From contig CM056389.1 of the NCBI GenBank assembly GCA_029718625.1, positions 17,585,670-17,649,669 of the forward strand: a stretch of DNA of 64,000 nt. Direction: 5' to 3'. Source of the DNA: Synaphobranchus kaupii (taxonomy: Eukaryota > Chordata > Actinopteri > Anguilliformes > Synaphobranchidae). Within the stretch, counting starts at the first letter, position 1, and each line of letters opens with the position of its first letter. The notes beneath the pieces are model-generated. The model saw nothing but the letters and a program-made list of their open reading frames with translations. It searched no databases and had not been told where the DNA came from. Shown here piece by piece: positions 22,701-34,570 of the stretch. The position numbers were made by a program, and so were the translations under genes.

Positions 22701-25700
22701 AGAAAACACTTTATGCTCCAGAATAACGTTAGATAAACAGCACAACAATAACACAATGTTAGTCTACTTAGCATAATGTCCATTCATATAAAATATTGTT
22801 TTGAATGAACCGACCTACGATTTACGAGGTTGACGTGCGGTTTCATTTAGCGGTCTAGAAATAAATCCCCGCCCACTAAGCTCATGAACCAATTATATTA
22901 AATTGTAGCTTATTTTGTCATCTGTAACTAGCATTTTTCTCAAAGAAAATCAGTGATTGGACGGCAGAGCTATAATACGTCAAACCATCAGAACAATTGT
23001 AATTAAATTAGAACGCTCCGGCTTTAAAGGGTTTAAAACAGTTTAAAACCCAAACCGCGCCCAGCGTCCGGAGTTCCACGTAGCTAGTGACCGGCGAAAT
23101 TATAGGTTGTATCAATACAGTAAGATAACAGTAAGTGCATGCCTGATGGTCCTCCGTGTCGTACACTCTCCTTCTCTTCAGTGACTGTATCAGATGGCTA
23201 AATGTCCATCCTTTGCTGCAGTGCATAATTATGTAATTATTTACCATTTCATTAATCCATTACATATCGTATAAAACCATTTCTGAGTAAGTAAAGGGCT
23301 GTAAACTTGCAAAAACATCATCTTACAGCAAACGCTTGATGCTTATGTCAGGAATAGCTAAAATAGCCATTTAATTAATCCATAAAATATAAAACCATTT
23401 CTGAGTCATTAAAGGGGTGTTTAGTGAGAATGACATCATACAAAATACACTTTATGCTCCAGCATAACGTTAGATAAAAAGCACAACAATAACACAATGT
23501 TAGACTACTTAGCATAATGTCCATTCATATAAAATATTGTTTTGAATGAACCGACCTACGATTTACGAGGTTGACGTGCGGTTTCATTTAGCGGTCTAGA
23601 AATAAATCCCCGCCCACTAAGCTCATGAACCAATTATATTAAATTGTAGCTTATTTTGTCATCTGTAACTAGCATTTTTCTAAAAGAAAATCAGTGATTG
23701 TACCGCAGAGCTATTATACGTCAAACCATCAGAACAATTGCAATTAAATTAGAACGCTCCGGCTTTAAAGGGTTTAAAACCCAAACCGCGCCCAGCGTCC
23801 AGAGCTCCACGTAGCTAGTGACCGGCGAAATTATACAACCGGAGCCCCTTAGGAACGCGGATATGGGGGGCTTCGGTTGTATCAATACAGTAAGATAACA
23901 GTAAGTGCATGCCTGATGGTCCTCCGTGTCGTACACTCTCCTTCTCTTCAGTGACTGTATCAGATGGCTAAATGTCCATCCTTTGTTGCAGTGCATAATT
24001 ATGTAATTATTTACCATTTCATTAATCCATTACATATCGTATAAAACCATTTCTGAGTAAGTAAAGGGCTGTAAACTTACAAAAACATCATCTTACAGCA
24101 AACGCTTGATGCTTATGTCAGGAATAGCTAAAATAGCCATTTAATTAATCCATAAAATATAAAACCATTTCTGAGTCATTAAAGGGGTGTTTAGTGAGAA
24201 TGACATCATACAAAATACACTTTATGCTCCAGCATAACGTTAGATAAAAAGCACAACAATAACACAATGTTAGACTACTTAGCATAATGTCCATTCATAT
24301 AAAATATTGTTTTGAATGAACCGACCTACGATTTACGAGGTTGACGTGCGGTTTCATTTAGCGGTCTAGAAATAAATCCCCGCCCACTAAGCTCATGAAC
24401 CAATTATATTAAATTGTAGCTTATTTTGTCATCTGTAACTAGCATTTTTCTAAAAGAAAATCAGTGATTGTACCGCAGAGCTATTATACGTCAAACCATC
24501 AGAACAATTGCAATTAAATTAGAACGCTCCGGCTTTAAAGGGTTTAAAACCCAAACCGCGCCCAGCGTCCAGAGCTCCACGTAGCTAGTGACCGGCGAAA
24601 TTATACAACCGGAGCCCCCCTATCCGCGTTCCTTAGTTCCTAAGGAACGCGGATATGGGGGGCTCCGGTTGTATCAATACAGTAAGATAACAGTAAGTGC
24701 ATGCCTGATGGTCCTCCGTGTCGTACACTCTCCTTCTCTTCAGTGACTGTATCAGATGGCTAAATGTCCATCCTTTGCTGCAGTGCATAATTATGTAATT
24801 ATTTACCATTTCATTAATCCATTACATATCGTATAAAACCATTTCTGAGTAAGTAAAGGGCTGTAAACTTGCAAAAACATCATCTTACAGCAAACGCTTG
24901 ATGCTTATGTCAGGAATAGCTAAAATAGCCATTTAATTAATCCATAAAATATAAAACCATTTCTGAGTCATTAAAGGGGTGTTTAGTGGGAATTGCATTA
25001 TACAGAAAACACTTTATGCTCCAGAATAACGTTAGATAAAAAGCACAACAATAACACAATGTTAGTCTACTTAGCATAATGTCCATTCATATAAAATATT
25101 GTTTTGAATGAACCGACCTACGATTTACGAGGTTGACGTGCGGTTTCATTTAGCGGTCTAGAAATAAATCCCCGCCCACTAAGCTCATGAACCAATTATA
25201 TTAAATTGTAGCTTATTTTGTCATCTGTAACTAGCATTTTTCTCAAAGAAAATCAGTGATTGGACGGCAGAGCTATAATACGTCAAACCATCAGAACAAT
25301 TGTAATTAAATTAGAACGCTCCGGCTTTAAAGGGTTTAAAACAGTTTAAAACCCAAACCGCGCCCGCCCAGCGTCCGGAGTTCCACGTAGCTAGTGACCG
25401 GCGAAATTATAGGTTGTATCAATACAGTAAGATAACAGTAAGTGCATGCCTGATGGTCCTCCGTGTCGTACACTCTCCTTCTCTTCAGTGACTGTATCAG
25501 ATGGCTAAATGTCCATCCTTTGTTGCAGTGCATAATTATGTAATTATTTACCATTTCATTAATCCATTACATATCGTATAAAACCATTTCTGAGTAAGTA
25601 AAGGGCTGTAAACTTGCAAAAACATCATCTTACAGCAAACGCTTGATGCTTATGTCAGGAATAGCTAAAATAGCCATTTAATAGCCATTTAATTAATCCA

Positions 25701-26601
25701 TAAAATATAAAACCATTTCTGAGTCATTAAAGGGGTGTTTAGTGAGAATGACATCATACAAAATACACTTTATGCTCCAGCATAACGTTAGATAAAAAGC
25801 ACAACAATAACACAATGTTAGACTACTTAGCATAATGTCCATTCATATAAAATATTGTTTTGAATGAACCGACCTACGATTTACGAGGTTGACGTGCGGT
25901 TTCATTTAGCGGTCTAGAAATAAATCCCCGCCCACTAAGCTCATGAACCAATTATATTAAATTGTAGCTTATTTTGTCATCTGTAACTAGCATTTTTCTA
26001 AAAGAAAATCAGTGATTGTACCGCAGAGCTATTATACGTCAAACCATCAGAACAATTGCAATTAAATTAGAACGCTCCGGCTTTAAAGGGTTTAAAACCC
26101 AAACCGCGCCCAGCGTCCAGAGCTCCACGTAGCTAGTGACCGGCGAAATTATACAACCGGAGCCCCCCTATCCGCGTTCCCCCCAACCGGGGGGCTCCGG
26201 TTGTATCAATACAGTAAGATAACAGTAAGTGCATGCCTGATGGTCCTCCGTGTCGTACACTCTCCTTCTCTTCAGTGACTGTATCAGATGGCTAAATGTC
26301 CATCCTTTGCTGCAGTGCATAATTATGTAATTATTTACCATTTCATTAATCCATTACATATCGTATAAAACCATTTCTGAGTAAGTAAAGGGCTGTAAAC
26401 TTGCAAAAACATCATCTTACAGCAAACGCTTGATGCTTATGTCAGGAATAGCTAAAATAGCCATTTAATTAATCCATAAAATATAAAACCATTTCTGAGT
26501 CATTAAAGGGGTGTTTAGTGGGAATTACATTATACAGAAAACACTTTATGCTCCAGAATAACGTTAGATAAAAAGCACAACAATAACACAATGTTAGTCT
26601 A
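19723..26601. repeat. HOR-II full copy: M24-M31
   Basis: Monomer starts are 19723, 21199, 21991, 22767, 23508, 24278, 25070 and 25826 (1476, 792, 776, 741, 770, 792, 756, 776). Compared with the next block I see only scattered differences: a 4-bp CGCC duplication near 25362-25370 (making M30 756 rather than 752 bp), AACTTACAAAAAC at about 24078 instead of AACTTGCAAAAAC, and one fewer C than the other copy near 27450. Near-identity over 6.9 kb indicates very recent duplication or conversion. Confidence 0.96.
19996..20722. mobile_element. Long-TIR MITE, copy 4 (in M24)
   Basis: Same 727-bp element as first unit of a full HOR-II block. No length change relative to copy 1. Confidence 0.92.
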
Positions 26602-29600
26602 CTTAGCATAATGTCCATTCATATAAAATATTGTTTTGAATGAACCGACCTACGATTTACGAGGTTGACGTGCGGTTTCATTTAGCGGTCTAGAAATAAA
26701 TCCCCGCCCACTAAGCTCATGAACCAATTATATTAAATTGTAGCTTATTTTGTCATCTGTAACTAGCATTTTTCTCAAAGATAATCAGTGATTGGACGGC
26801 AGAGCTATTATACGTCAAACCATCAGAACAATTGTAATTAAATTAGAACGCTCCGGCTTTAAAGGGTTTAAAACCAACCTGATCTCATGTGAATTCGGCA
26901 ATATGTACCGATTGTTAGTGTCTCAAAAAACGGTACCTGTTTCCGAATTTTGCACAAGCGCCCCCTGAGCCTGTACTGGGAACTACTGACTAATGCTCAG
27001 TTGTAGACTGTAAGGAGATTTCGTGAAAGATACATAATGCGAGAGAAGCTTGTGATAGAAAAATATAGTTGTGCAAATATAGATTCTTTAAATCTTAACA
27101 GTTCGGCCATGAGCCCGAGTTACGTGAATTCCTATGAGGTTATGTTTAGGGGTTGGGCGGGACCCTGGGACATTTTTTTATTTTATTTTTTTAATAATTT
27201 TTTTATTTTTTATAATTTATTTTATTTCAAAATTGTTGGTAACAATATGGTAGCAAAAAGGGACACTATCTTAACAGTTCGGGCATGAGCCCGAGTTACG
27301 TGAACTCCTGTGAGGTTATGTTTAGGGGTTGTGGGTGGGGTACGGGAATCACGAAAAAAAAAGAAAAACAATTTTTGCCAAGAAAAATTTTTTGACAAAA
27401 AAGTCTTGCCAAGAAAAGCAGCGGGACGCGTGACGTCATATACTACTACCCCTCACACGTGATGTTTTCGGCCTATCACAGCCTTTAGTCAGTAGTTCCC
27501 AGTACAGGCTCAGGGGGCGCTTGTGCAAAATTCGGAAACAGGTACCGTTTTTTGAGACACTAACAATCGGTACATATTGCCGAATTTCATGAGATCAGGC
27601 TCTTTAAAACAGTTTAAAACCCAAACCGCGCCCAGCGTCCAGAGTTCCACGTAGCTAGTGACCGGCGAAATTATAGGTTGTATCAATACAGTAAGATAAC
27701 AGTAAGTGCATGCCTGATGGTCCTCCGTGTCGTACACTCTCCTTCTCTTCAGTGACTGTATCAGATGGCTAAATGTCCATCCTTTGTTGCAGTGCATAAT
27801 TATGTAATTATTTACCATTTCATTAATCCATTACATATCGTATAAAACCATTTCTGAGTAAGTAAAGGGCTGTAAACTTGCAAAAACATCATCTTACAGC
27901 AAACGCTTGATGCTTATGTCAGGAATAGCTAAAATAGCCATTTAATTAATCCATAAAATATAAAACCATTTCTGAGTCATTAAAGGGGTGTTTAGTGAGA
28001 ATGACATCATACAAAATACACTTTATGCTCCAGCATAACGTTAGATAAAAAGCACAACAATAACACAATGTTAGACTACTTAGCATAATGTCCATTCATA
28101 TAAAATATTGTTTTGAATGAACCGACCTACGATTTACGAGGTTGACGTGCGGTTTCATTTAGCGGTCTAGAAATAAATCCCCGCCCACTAAGCTCATGAA
28201 CCAATTATATTAAATTGTAGCTTATTTTGTCATCTGTAACTAGCATTTTTCTAAAAGAAAATCAGTGATTGTACCGCAGAGCTATTATACGTCAAACCAT
28301 CAGAACAATTGCAATTAAATTAGAACGCTCCGGCTTTAAAGGGTTTAAAACCCAAACCGCGCCCAGCGTCCAGAGCTCCACGTAGCTAGTGACCGGCGAA
28401 ATTATACAACCGGAGCCCCCCTATCCGCGTTCCTTAGTTCCTAAGGAACGCGGATATGGGGGGCTCCGGTTGTATCAATACAGTAAGATAACAGTAAGTG
28501 CATGCCTGATGGTCCTCCGTGTCGTACACTCTCCTTCTCTTCAGTGACTGTATCAGATGGCTAAATGTCCATCCTTTGCTGCAGTGCATAATTATGTAAT
28601 TATTTACCATTTCATTAATCCATTACATATCGTATAAAACCATTTCTGAGTAAGTAAAGGGCTGTAAACTTGCCAAAACATCATCTTACAGCAAACGCTT
28701 GATGCTTATGTCAGGAATAGCTAAAATAGCCATTTAATTAATCCATAAAATATAAAACCATTTCTGAGTCATTAAAGGGGTGTTTAGTGGGAATTACATT
28801 ATACAGAAAACACTTTATGCTCCAGAATAACGTTAGATAAAAAGCACAACAATAACACAATGTTAGTCTACTTAGCATAATGTCCATTCATATAAAATAT
28901 TGTTTTGAATGAACCGACCTACGATTTACGAGGTTGACGTGCGGTTTCATTTAGCGGTCTAGAAATAAATCCCTGCCCACTAAGCTCATGAACCAATTAT
29001 ATTAAATTGTAGCTTATTTTGTCATCTGTAACTAGCATTTTTCTAAAAGAAAATTAGTGATTGTACCGCAGAGCTATTATACGTCAAACCATCAGAACAA
29101 TTGCAATTAAATTAGAACGCTCCGGCTTTAAAGGGTTTAAAACCCAAACCGCGCCCAGCGTCCAGAGCTCCACGTAGCTAGTGACCGGCGAAATTATACA
29201 ACCGGAGCCCCCCTATCCGCGTTCCCCCCAACCGGGGGGCTCCGGTTGTATCAATACAGTAAGATAACAGTAAGTGCATGCCTGATGGTCCTCCGTGTCG
29301 TACACTCTCCTTCTCTTCAGTGACTGTATCAGATGGCTAAATGTCCATCCTTTGCTGCAGTGCATAATTATGTAATTATTTACCATTTAATTAATCCATT
29401 ACATATCGTATAAAACCATTTCTGAGTAAGTAAAGGGCTGTAAACTTGCAAAAACATCATCTTACAGCAAACGCTTGATGCTTATGTCAGGAATAGCTAA
29501 AATAGCCATTTAATTAATCCATAAAATATAAAACCATTTCTGAGTCATTAAAGGGGTGTTTAGTGGGAATTGCATTATACAGAAAACACTTTATGCTCCA

Positions 29601-32600
29601 GAATAACGTTAGATAAACAGCACAACAATAACACAATGTTAGTCTACTTAGCATAATGTCCATTCATATAAAATATTGTTTTGAATGAACCGACCTACGA
29701 TTTACGAGGTTGACGTGCGGTTTCATTTAGCGGTCTAGAAATAAATCCCCGCCCACTAAGCTCATGAACCAATTATATTAAATTGTAGCTTATTTTGTCA
29801 TCTGTAACTAGCATTTTTCTCAAAGAAAATCAGTGATTGGACGGCAGAGCTATAATACGTCAAACCATCAGAACAATTGTAATTAAATTAGAACGCTCCG
29901 GCTTTAAAGGGTTTAAAACAGTTTAAAACCCAAACCGCGCCCAGCGTCCGGAGTTCCACGTAGCTAGTGACCGGCGAAATTATAGGTTGTATCAATACAG
30001 TAAGATAACAGTAAGTGCATGCCTGATGGTCCTCCGTGTCGTACACTCTCCTTCTCTTCAGTGACTGTATCAGATGGCTAAATGTCCATCCTTTGCTGCA
30101 GTGCATAATTATGTAATTATTTACCATTTCATTAATCCATTACATATCGTATAAAACCATTTCTGAGTAAGTAAAGGGCTGTAAACTTGCAAAAACATCA
30201 TCTTACAGCAAACGCTTGATGCTTATGTCAGGAATAGCTAAAATAGCCATTTAATTAATCCATAAAATATAAAACCATTTCTGAGTCATTAAAGGGGTGT
30301 TTAGTGAGAATGACATCATACAAAATACACTTTATGCTCCAGCATAACGTTAGATAAAAAGCACAACAATAACACAATGTTAGACTACTTAGCATAATGT
30401 CCATTCATATAAAATATTGTTTTGAATGAACCGACCTACGATTTACGAGGTTGACGTGCGGTTTCATTTAGCGGTCTAGAAATAAATCCCCGCCCACTAA
30501 GCTCATGAACCAATTATATTAAATTGTAGCTTATTTTGTCATCTGTAACTAGCATTTTTCTAAAAGAAAATCAGTGATTGTACCGCAGAGCTATTATACG
30601 TCAAACCATCAGAACAATTGCAATTAAATTAGAACGCTCCGGCTTTAAAGGGTTTAAAACCCAAACCGCGCCCAGCGTCCAGAGCTCCACGTAGCTAGTG
30701 ACCGGCGAAATTATACAACCGGAGCCCCTTAGGAACGCGGATATGGGGGGCTTCGGTTGTATCAATACAGTAAGATAACAGTAAGTGCATGCCTGATGGT
30801 CCTCCGTGTCGTACACTCTCCTTCTCTTCAGTGACTGTATCAGATGGCTAAATGTCCATCCTTTGTTGCAGTGCATAATTATGTAATTATTTACCATTTC
30901 ATTAATCCATTACATATCGTATAAAACCATTTCTGAGTAAGTAAAGGGCTGTAAACTTGCAAAAACATCATCTTACAGCAAACGCTTGATGCTTATGTCA
31001 GGAATAGCTAAAATAGCCATTTAATTAATCCATAAAATATAAAACCATTTCTGAGTCATTAAAGGGGTGTTTAGTGAGAATGACATCATACAAAATACAC
31101 TTTATGCTCCAGCATAACGTTAGATAAAAAGCACAACAATAACACAATGTTAGACTACTTAGCATAATGTCCATTCATATAAAATATTGTTTTGAATGAA
31201 CCGACCTACGATTTACGAGGTTGACGTGCGGTTTCATTTAGCGGTCTAGAAATAAATCCCCGCCCACTAAGCTCATGAACCAATTATATTAAATTGTAGC
31301 TTATTTTGTCATCTGTAACTAGCATTTTTCTAAAAGAAAATCAGTGATTGTACCGCAGAGCTATTATACGTCAAACCATCAGAACAATTGCAATTAAATT
31401 AGAACGCTCCGGCTTTAAAGGGTTTAAAACCCAAACCGCGCCCAGCGTCCAGAGCTCCACGTAGCTAGTGACCGGCGAAATTATACAACCGGAGCCCCCC
31501 TATCCGCGTTCCTTAGTTCCTAAGGAACGCGGATATGGGGGGCTCCGGTTGTATCAATACAGTAAGATAACAGTAAGTGCATGCCTGATGGTCCTCCGTG
31601 TCGTACACTCTCCTTCTCTTCAGTGACTGTATCAGATGGCTAAATGTCCATCCTTTGCTGCAGTGCATAATTATGTAATTATTTACCATTTCATTAATCC
31701 ATTACATATCGTATAAAACCATTTCTGAGTAAGTAAAGGGCTGTAAACTTGCAAAAACATCATCTTACAGCAAACGCTTGATGCTTATGTCAGGAATAGC
31801 TAAAATAGCCATTTAATTAATCCATAAAATATAAAACCATTTCTGAGTCATTAAAGGGGTGTTTAGTGGGAATTGCATTATACAGAAAACACTTTATGCT
31901 CCAGAATAACGTTAGATAAAAAGCACAACAATAACACAATGTTAGTCTACTTAGCATAATGTCCATTCATATAAAATATTGTTTTGAATGAACCGACCTA
32001 CGATTTACGAGGTTGACGTGCGGTTTCATTTAGCGGTCTAGAAATAAATCCCCGCCCACTAAGCTCATGAACCAATTATATTAAATTGTAGCTTATTTTG
32101 TCATCTGTAACTAGCATTTTTCTCAAAGAAAATCAGTGATTGGACGGCAGAGCTATAATACGTCAAACCATCAGAACAATTGTAATTAAATTAGAACGCT
32201 CCGGCTTTAAAGGGTTTAAAACAGTTTAAAACCCAAACCGCGCCCAGCGTCCGGAGTTCCACGTAGCTAGTGACCGGCGAAATTATAGGTTGTATCAATA
32301 CAGTAAGATAACAGTAAGTGCATGCCTGATGGTCCTCCGTGTCGTACACTCTCCTTCTCTTCAGTGACTGTATCAGATGGCTAAATGTCCATCCTTTGTT
32401 GCAGTGCATAATTATGTAATTATTTACCATTTCATTAATCCATTACATATCGTATAAAACCATTTCTGAGTAAGTAAAGGGCTGTAAACTTGCAAAAACA
32501 TCATCTTACAGCAAACGCTTGATGCTTATGTCAGGAATAGCTAAAATAGCCATTTAATAGCCATTTAATTAATCCATAAAATATAAAACCATTTCTGAGT

Positions 32601-33477
32601 CATTAAAGGGGTGTTTAGTGAGAATGACATCATACAAAATACACTTTATGCTCCAGCATAACGTTAGATAAAAAGCACAACAATAACACAATGTTAGACT
32701 ACTTAGCATAATGTCCATTCATATAAAATATTGTTTTGAATGAACCGACCTACGATTTACGAGGTTGACGTGCGGTTTCATTTAGCGGTCTAGAAATAAA
32801 TCCCCGCCCACTAAGCTCATGAACCAATTATATTAAATTGTAGCTTATTTTGTCATCTGTAACTAGCATTTTTCTAAAAGAAAATCAGTGATTGTACCGC
32901 AGAGCTATTATACGTCAAACCATCAGAACAATTGCAATTAAATTAGAACGCTCCGGCTTTAAAGGGTTTAAAACCCAAACCGCGCCCAGCGTCCAGAGCT
33001 CCACGTAGCTAGTGACCGGCGAAATTATACAACCGGAGCCCCCCTATCCGCGTTCCCCCCAACCGGGGGGCTCCGGTTGTATCAATACAGTAAGATAACA
33101 GTAAGTGCATGCCTGATGGTCCTCCGTGTCGTACACTCTCCTTCTCTTCAGTGACTGTATCAGATGGCTAAATGTCCATCCTTTGCTGCAGTGCATAATT
33201 ATGTAATTATTTACCATTTCATTAATCCATTACATATCGTATAAAACCATTTCTGAGTAAGTAAAGGGCTGTAAACTTGCAAAAACATCATCTTACAGCA
33301 AACGCTTGATGCTTATGTCAGGAATAGCTAAAATAGCCATTTAATTAATCCATAAAATATAAAACCATTTCTGAGTCATTAAAGGGGTGTTTAGTGGGAA
33401 TTACATTATACAGAAAACACTTTATGCTCCAGAATAACGTTAGATAAAAAGCACAACAATAACACAATGTTAGTCTA
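26602..33477. repeat. HOR-II full copy: M32-M39
   Basis: Monomer starts are 26602, 28079, 28871, 29647, 30388, 31158, 31950 and 32702 (1477, 792, 776, 741, 770, 792, 752, 776). The period from the previous block is 6879 bp and to the next is 6876 bp. The transposon in M32 has one extra C in CTACCCCTCACACG near 27450. Confidence 0.96.
26875..27602. mobile_element. Long-TIR MITE, copy 5 (in M32, 728 bp)
   Basis: As the other copies but with one extra C near 27450 (ACTACCCCTCAC). The extra base breaks the small open frames that the other copies show across this region. It may be real or a sequencing error in a C run. Confidence 0.92.
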
Positions 33478-33897
33478 CTTAGCATAATGTCCATTCATAT
33501 AAAATATTGTTTTGAATGAACCGACCTACGATTTACGAGGTTGACGTGCGGTTTCATTTAGCGGTCTAGAAATAAATCCCCGCCCACTAAGCTCATGAAC
33601 CAATTATATTAAATTGTAGCTTATTTTGTCATCTGTAACTAGCATTTTTCTCAAAGATAATCAGTGATTGGACGGCAGAGCTATTATACGTCAAACCATC
33701 AGAACAATTGTAATTAAATTAGAACGCTCCGGCTTTAAAGGGTTTAAAACCAACCTGATCTCATGTGAATTCGGCAATATGTACCGATTGTTAGTGTCTC
33801 AAAAAACGGTACCTGTTTCCGAATTTTGCACAAGCGCCCCCTGAGCCTGTACTGGGAACTACTGACTAAAGGGCTCTGCATGGTTGTGCGAAACTTG

Positions 33898-34570
33898 TGC
33901 AACTTCTTCATGTTCGAGCAATGCAACAATGTTGCAAGCACTCTGCAATTTATACTTCTGCAAAAGCTACGCGCAGCCTATGCAACATTGTATCCCGTAT
34001 GTAGCTAGCTCCCCCCTAGCAACGTAACTCATTTCAACGTAACGAATTTCCCTGCTCAACCAACCCATCGATAACATGCCGTCTTTATGTTTGTTTGTTG
34101 CTTGTGTTCTTGTATATAGTGTAATATAGTTATAGTTAGTTAAGTTAGTTAGTCAAGTTCATCCCAATACTCTCGCCGATCTCTTTCCATGAGTTCATGG
34201 TCATTTGACTGTCTTTGTAATCACTAGCTATAAGAATAGTCATATAAATGTTTGTATTTTCTCACTTCTTCTGAAAATCGTTCTTGTAACTGGTTCATGA
34301 TTTAACAAATGTAACTATCTATTGTTATATATCGATAACGTAAACAGTTTTATTTTATTTTGGATCTCGATCGCTAATTTTAGATATCGTTAGCAACCAG
34401 CAACACTTAGTAACCAATATTATATGACAGCCCCGCCTCCATTCGCTAACCAACCAATCAATGATGCGCAACATCTACGCGAACGGTTGCGTTGCAGTCG
34501 CTAGTTTGATTTTTGTGCTAGGTACGCGACATCCTCTGCAACCCCTTCTGCGAAGGTCGCAGATGTTGCA
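33898..34570. repeat. Subterminal TGCAAC/GTTGCA motif clusters of the nested MITE
   Basis: TGCAAC occurs at 33898, 33922, 33981 and 34537, and its complement GTTGCA at 33931, 34491 and 34565. All lie within about 125 bp of an end and none in the 500-bp centre. A second copy of the end motif TGCAGAGCCC is at 34567-34576, and CTGCGA-AGG-TCGCAG (34548-34562) is a perfect small stem. Clustered short subterminal motifs are often transposase-binding sites; that role is inferred. Confidence 0.6.
34414..34458 (+). promoter_or_regulatory. Promoter-like CCAAT/GC-box cluster in the nested MITE
   Basis: CCAAT is at 34414-34418 and 34454-34458, with CCCCGCCTCC at 34431-34440 between them. This combination resembles vertebrate proximal promoter elements, but there is no start-site motif or downstream gene, so it may be chance. 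Confidence 0.25.

Noticed and set aside
33744..34008. Two short open frames across the nested transposon junction
   Set aside because: They cross from one element into another and use inverted-repeat sequence; no domain is visible.
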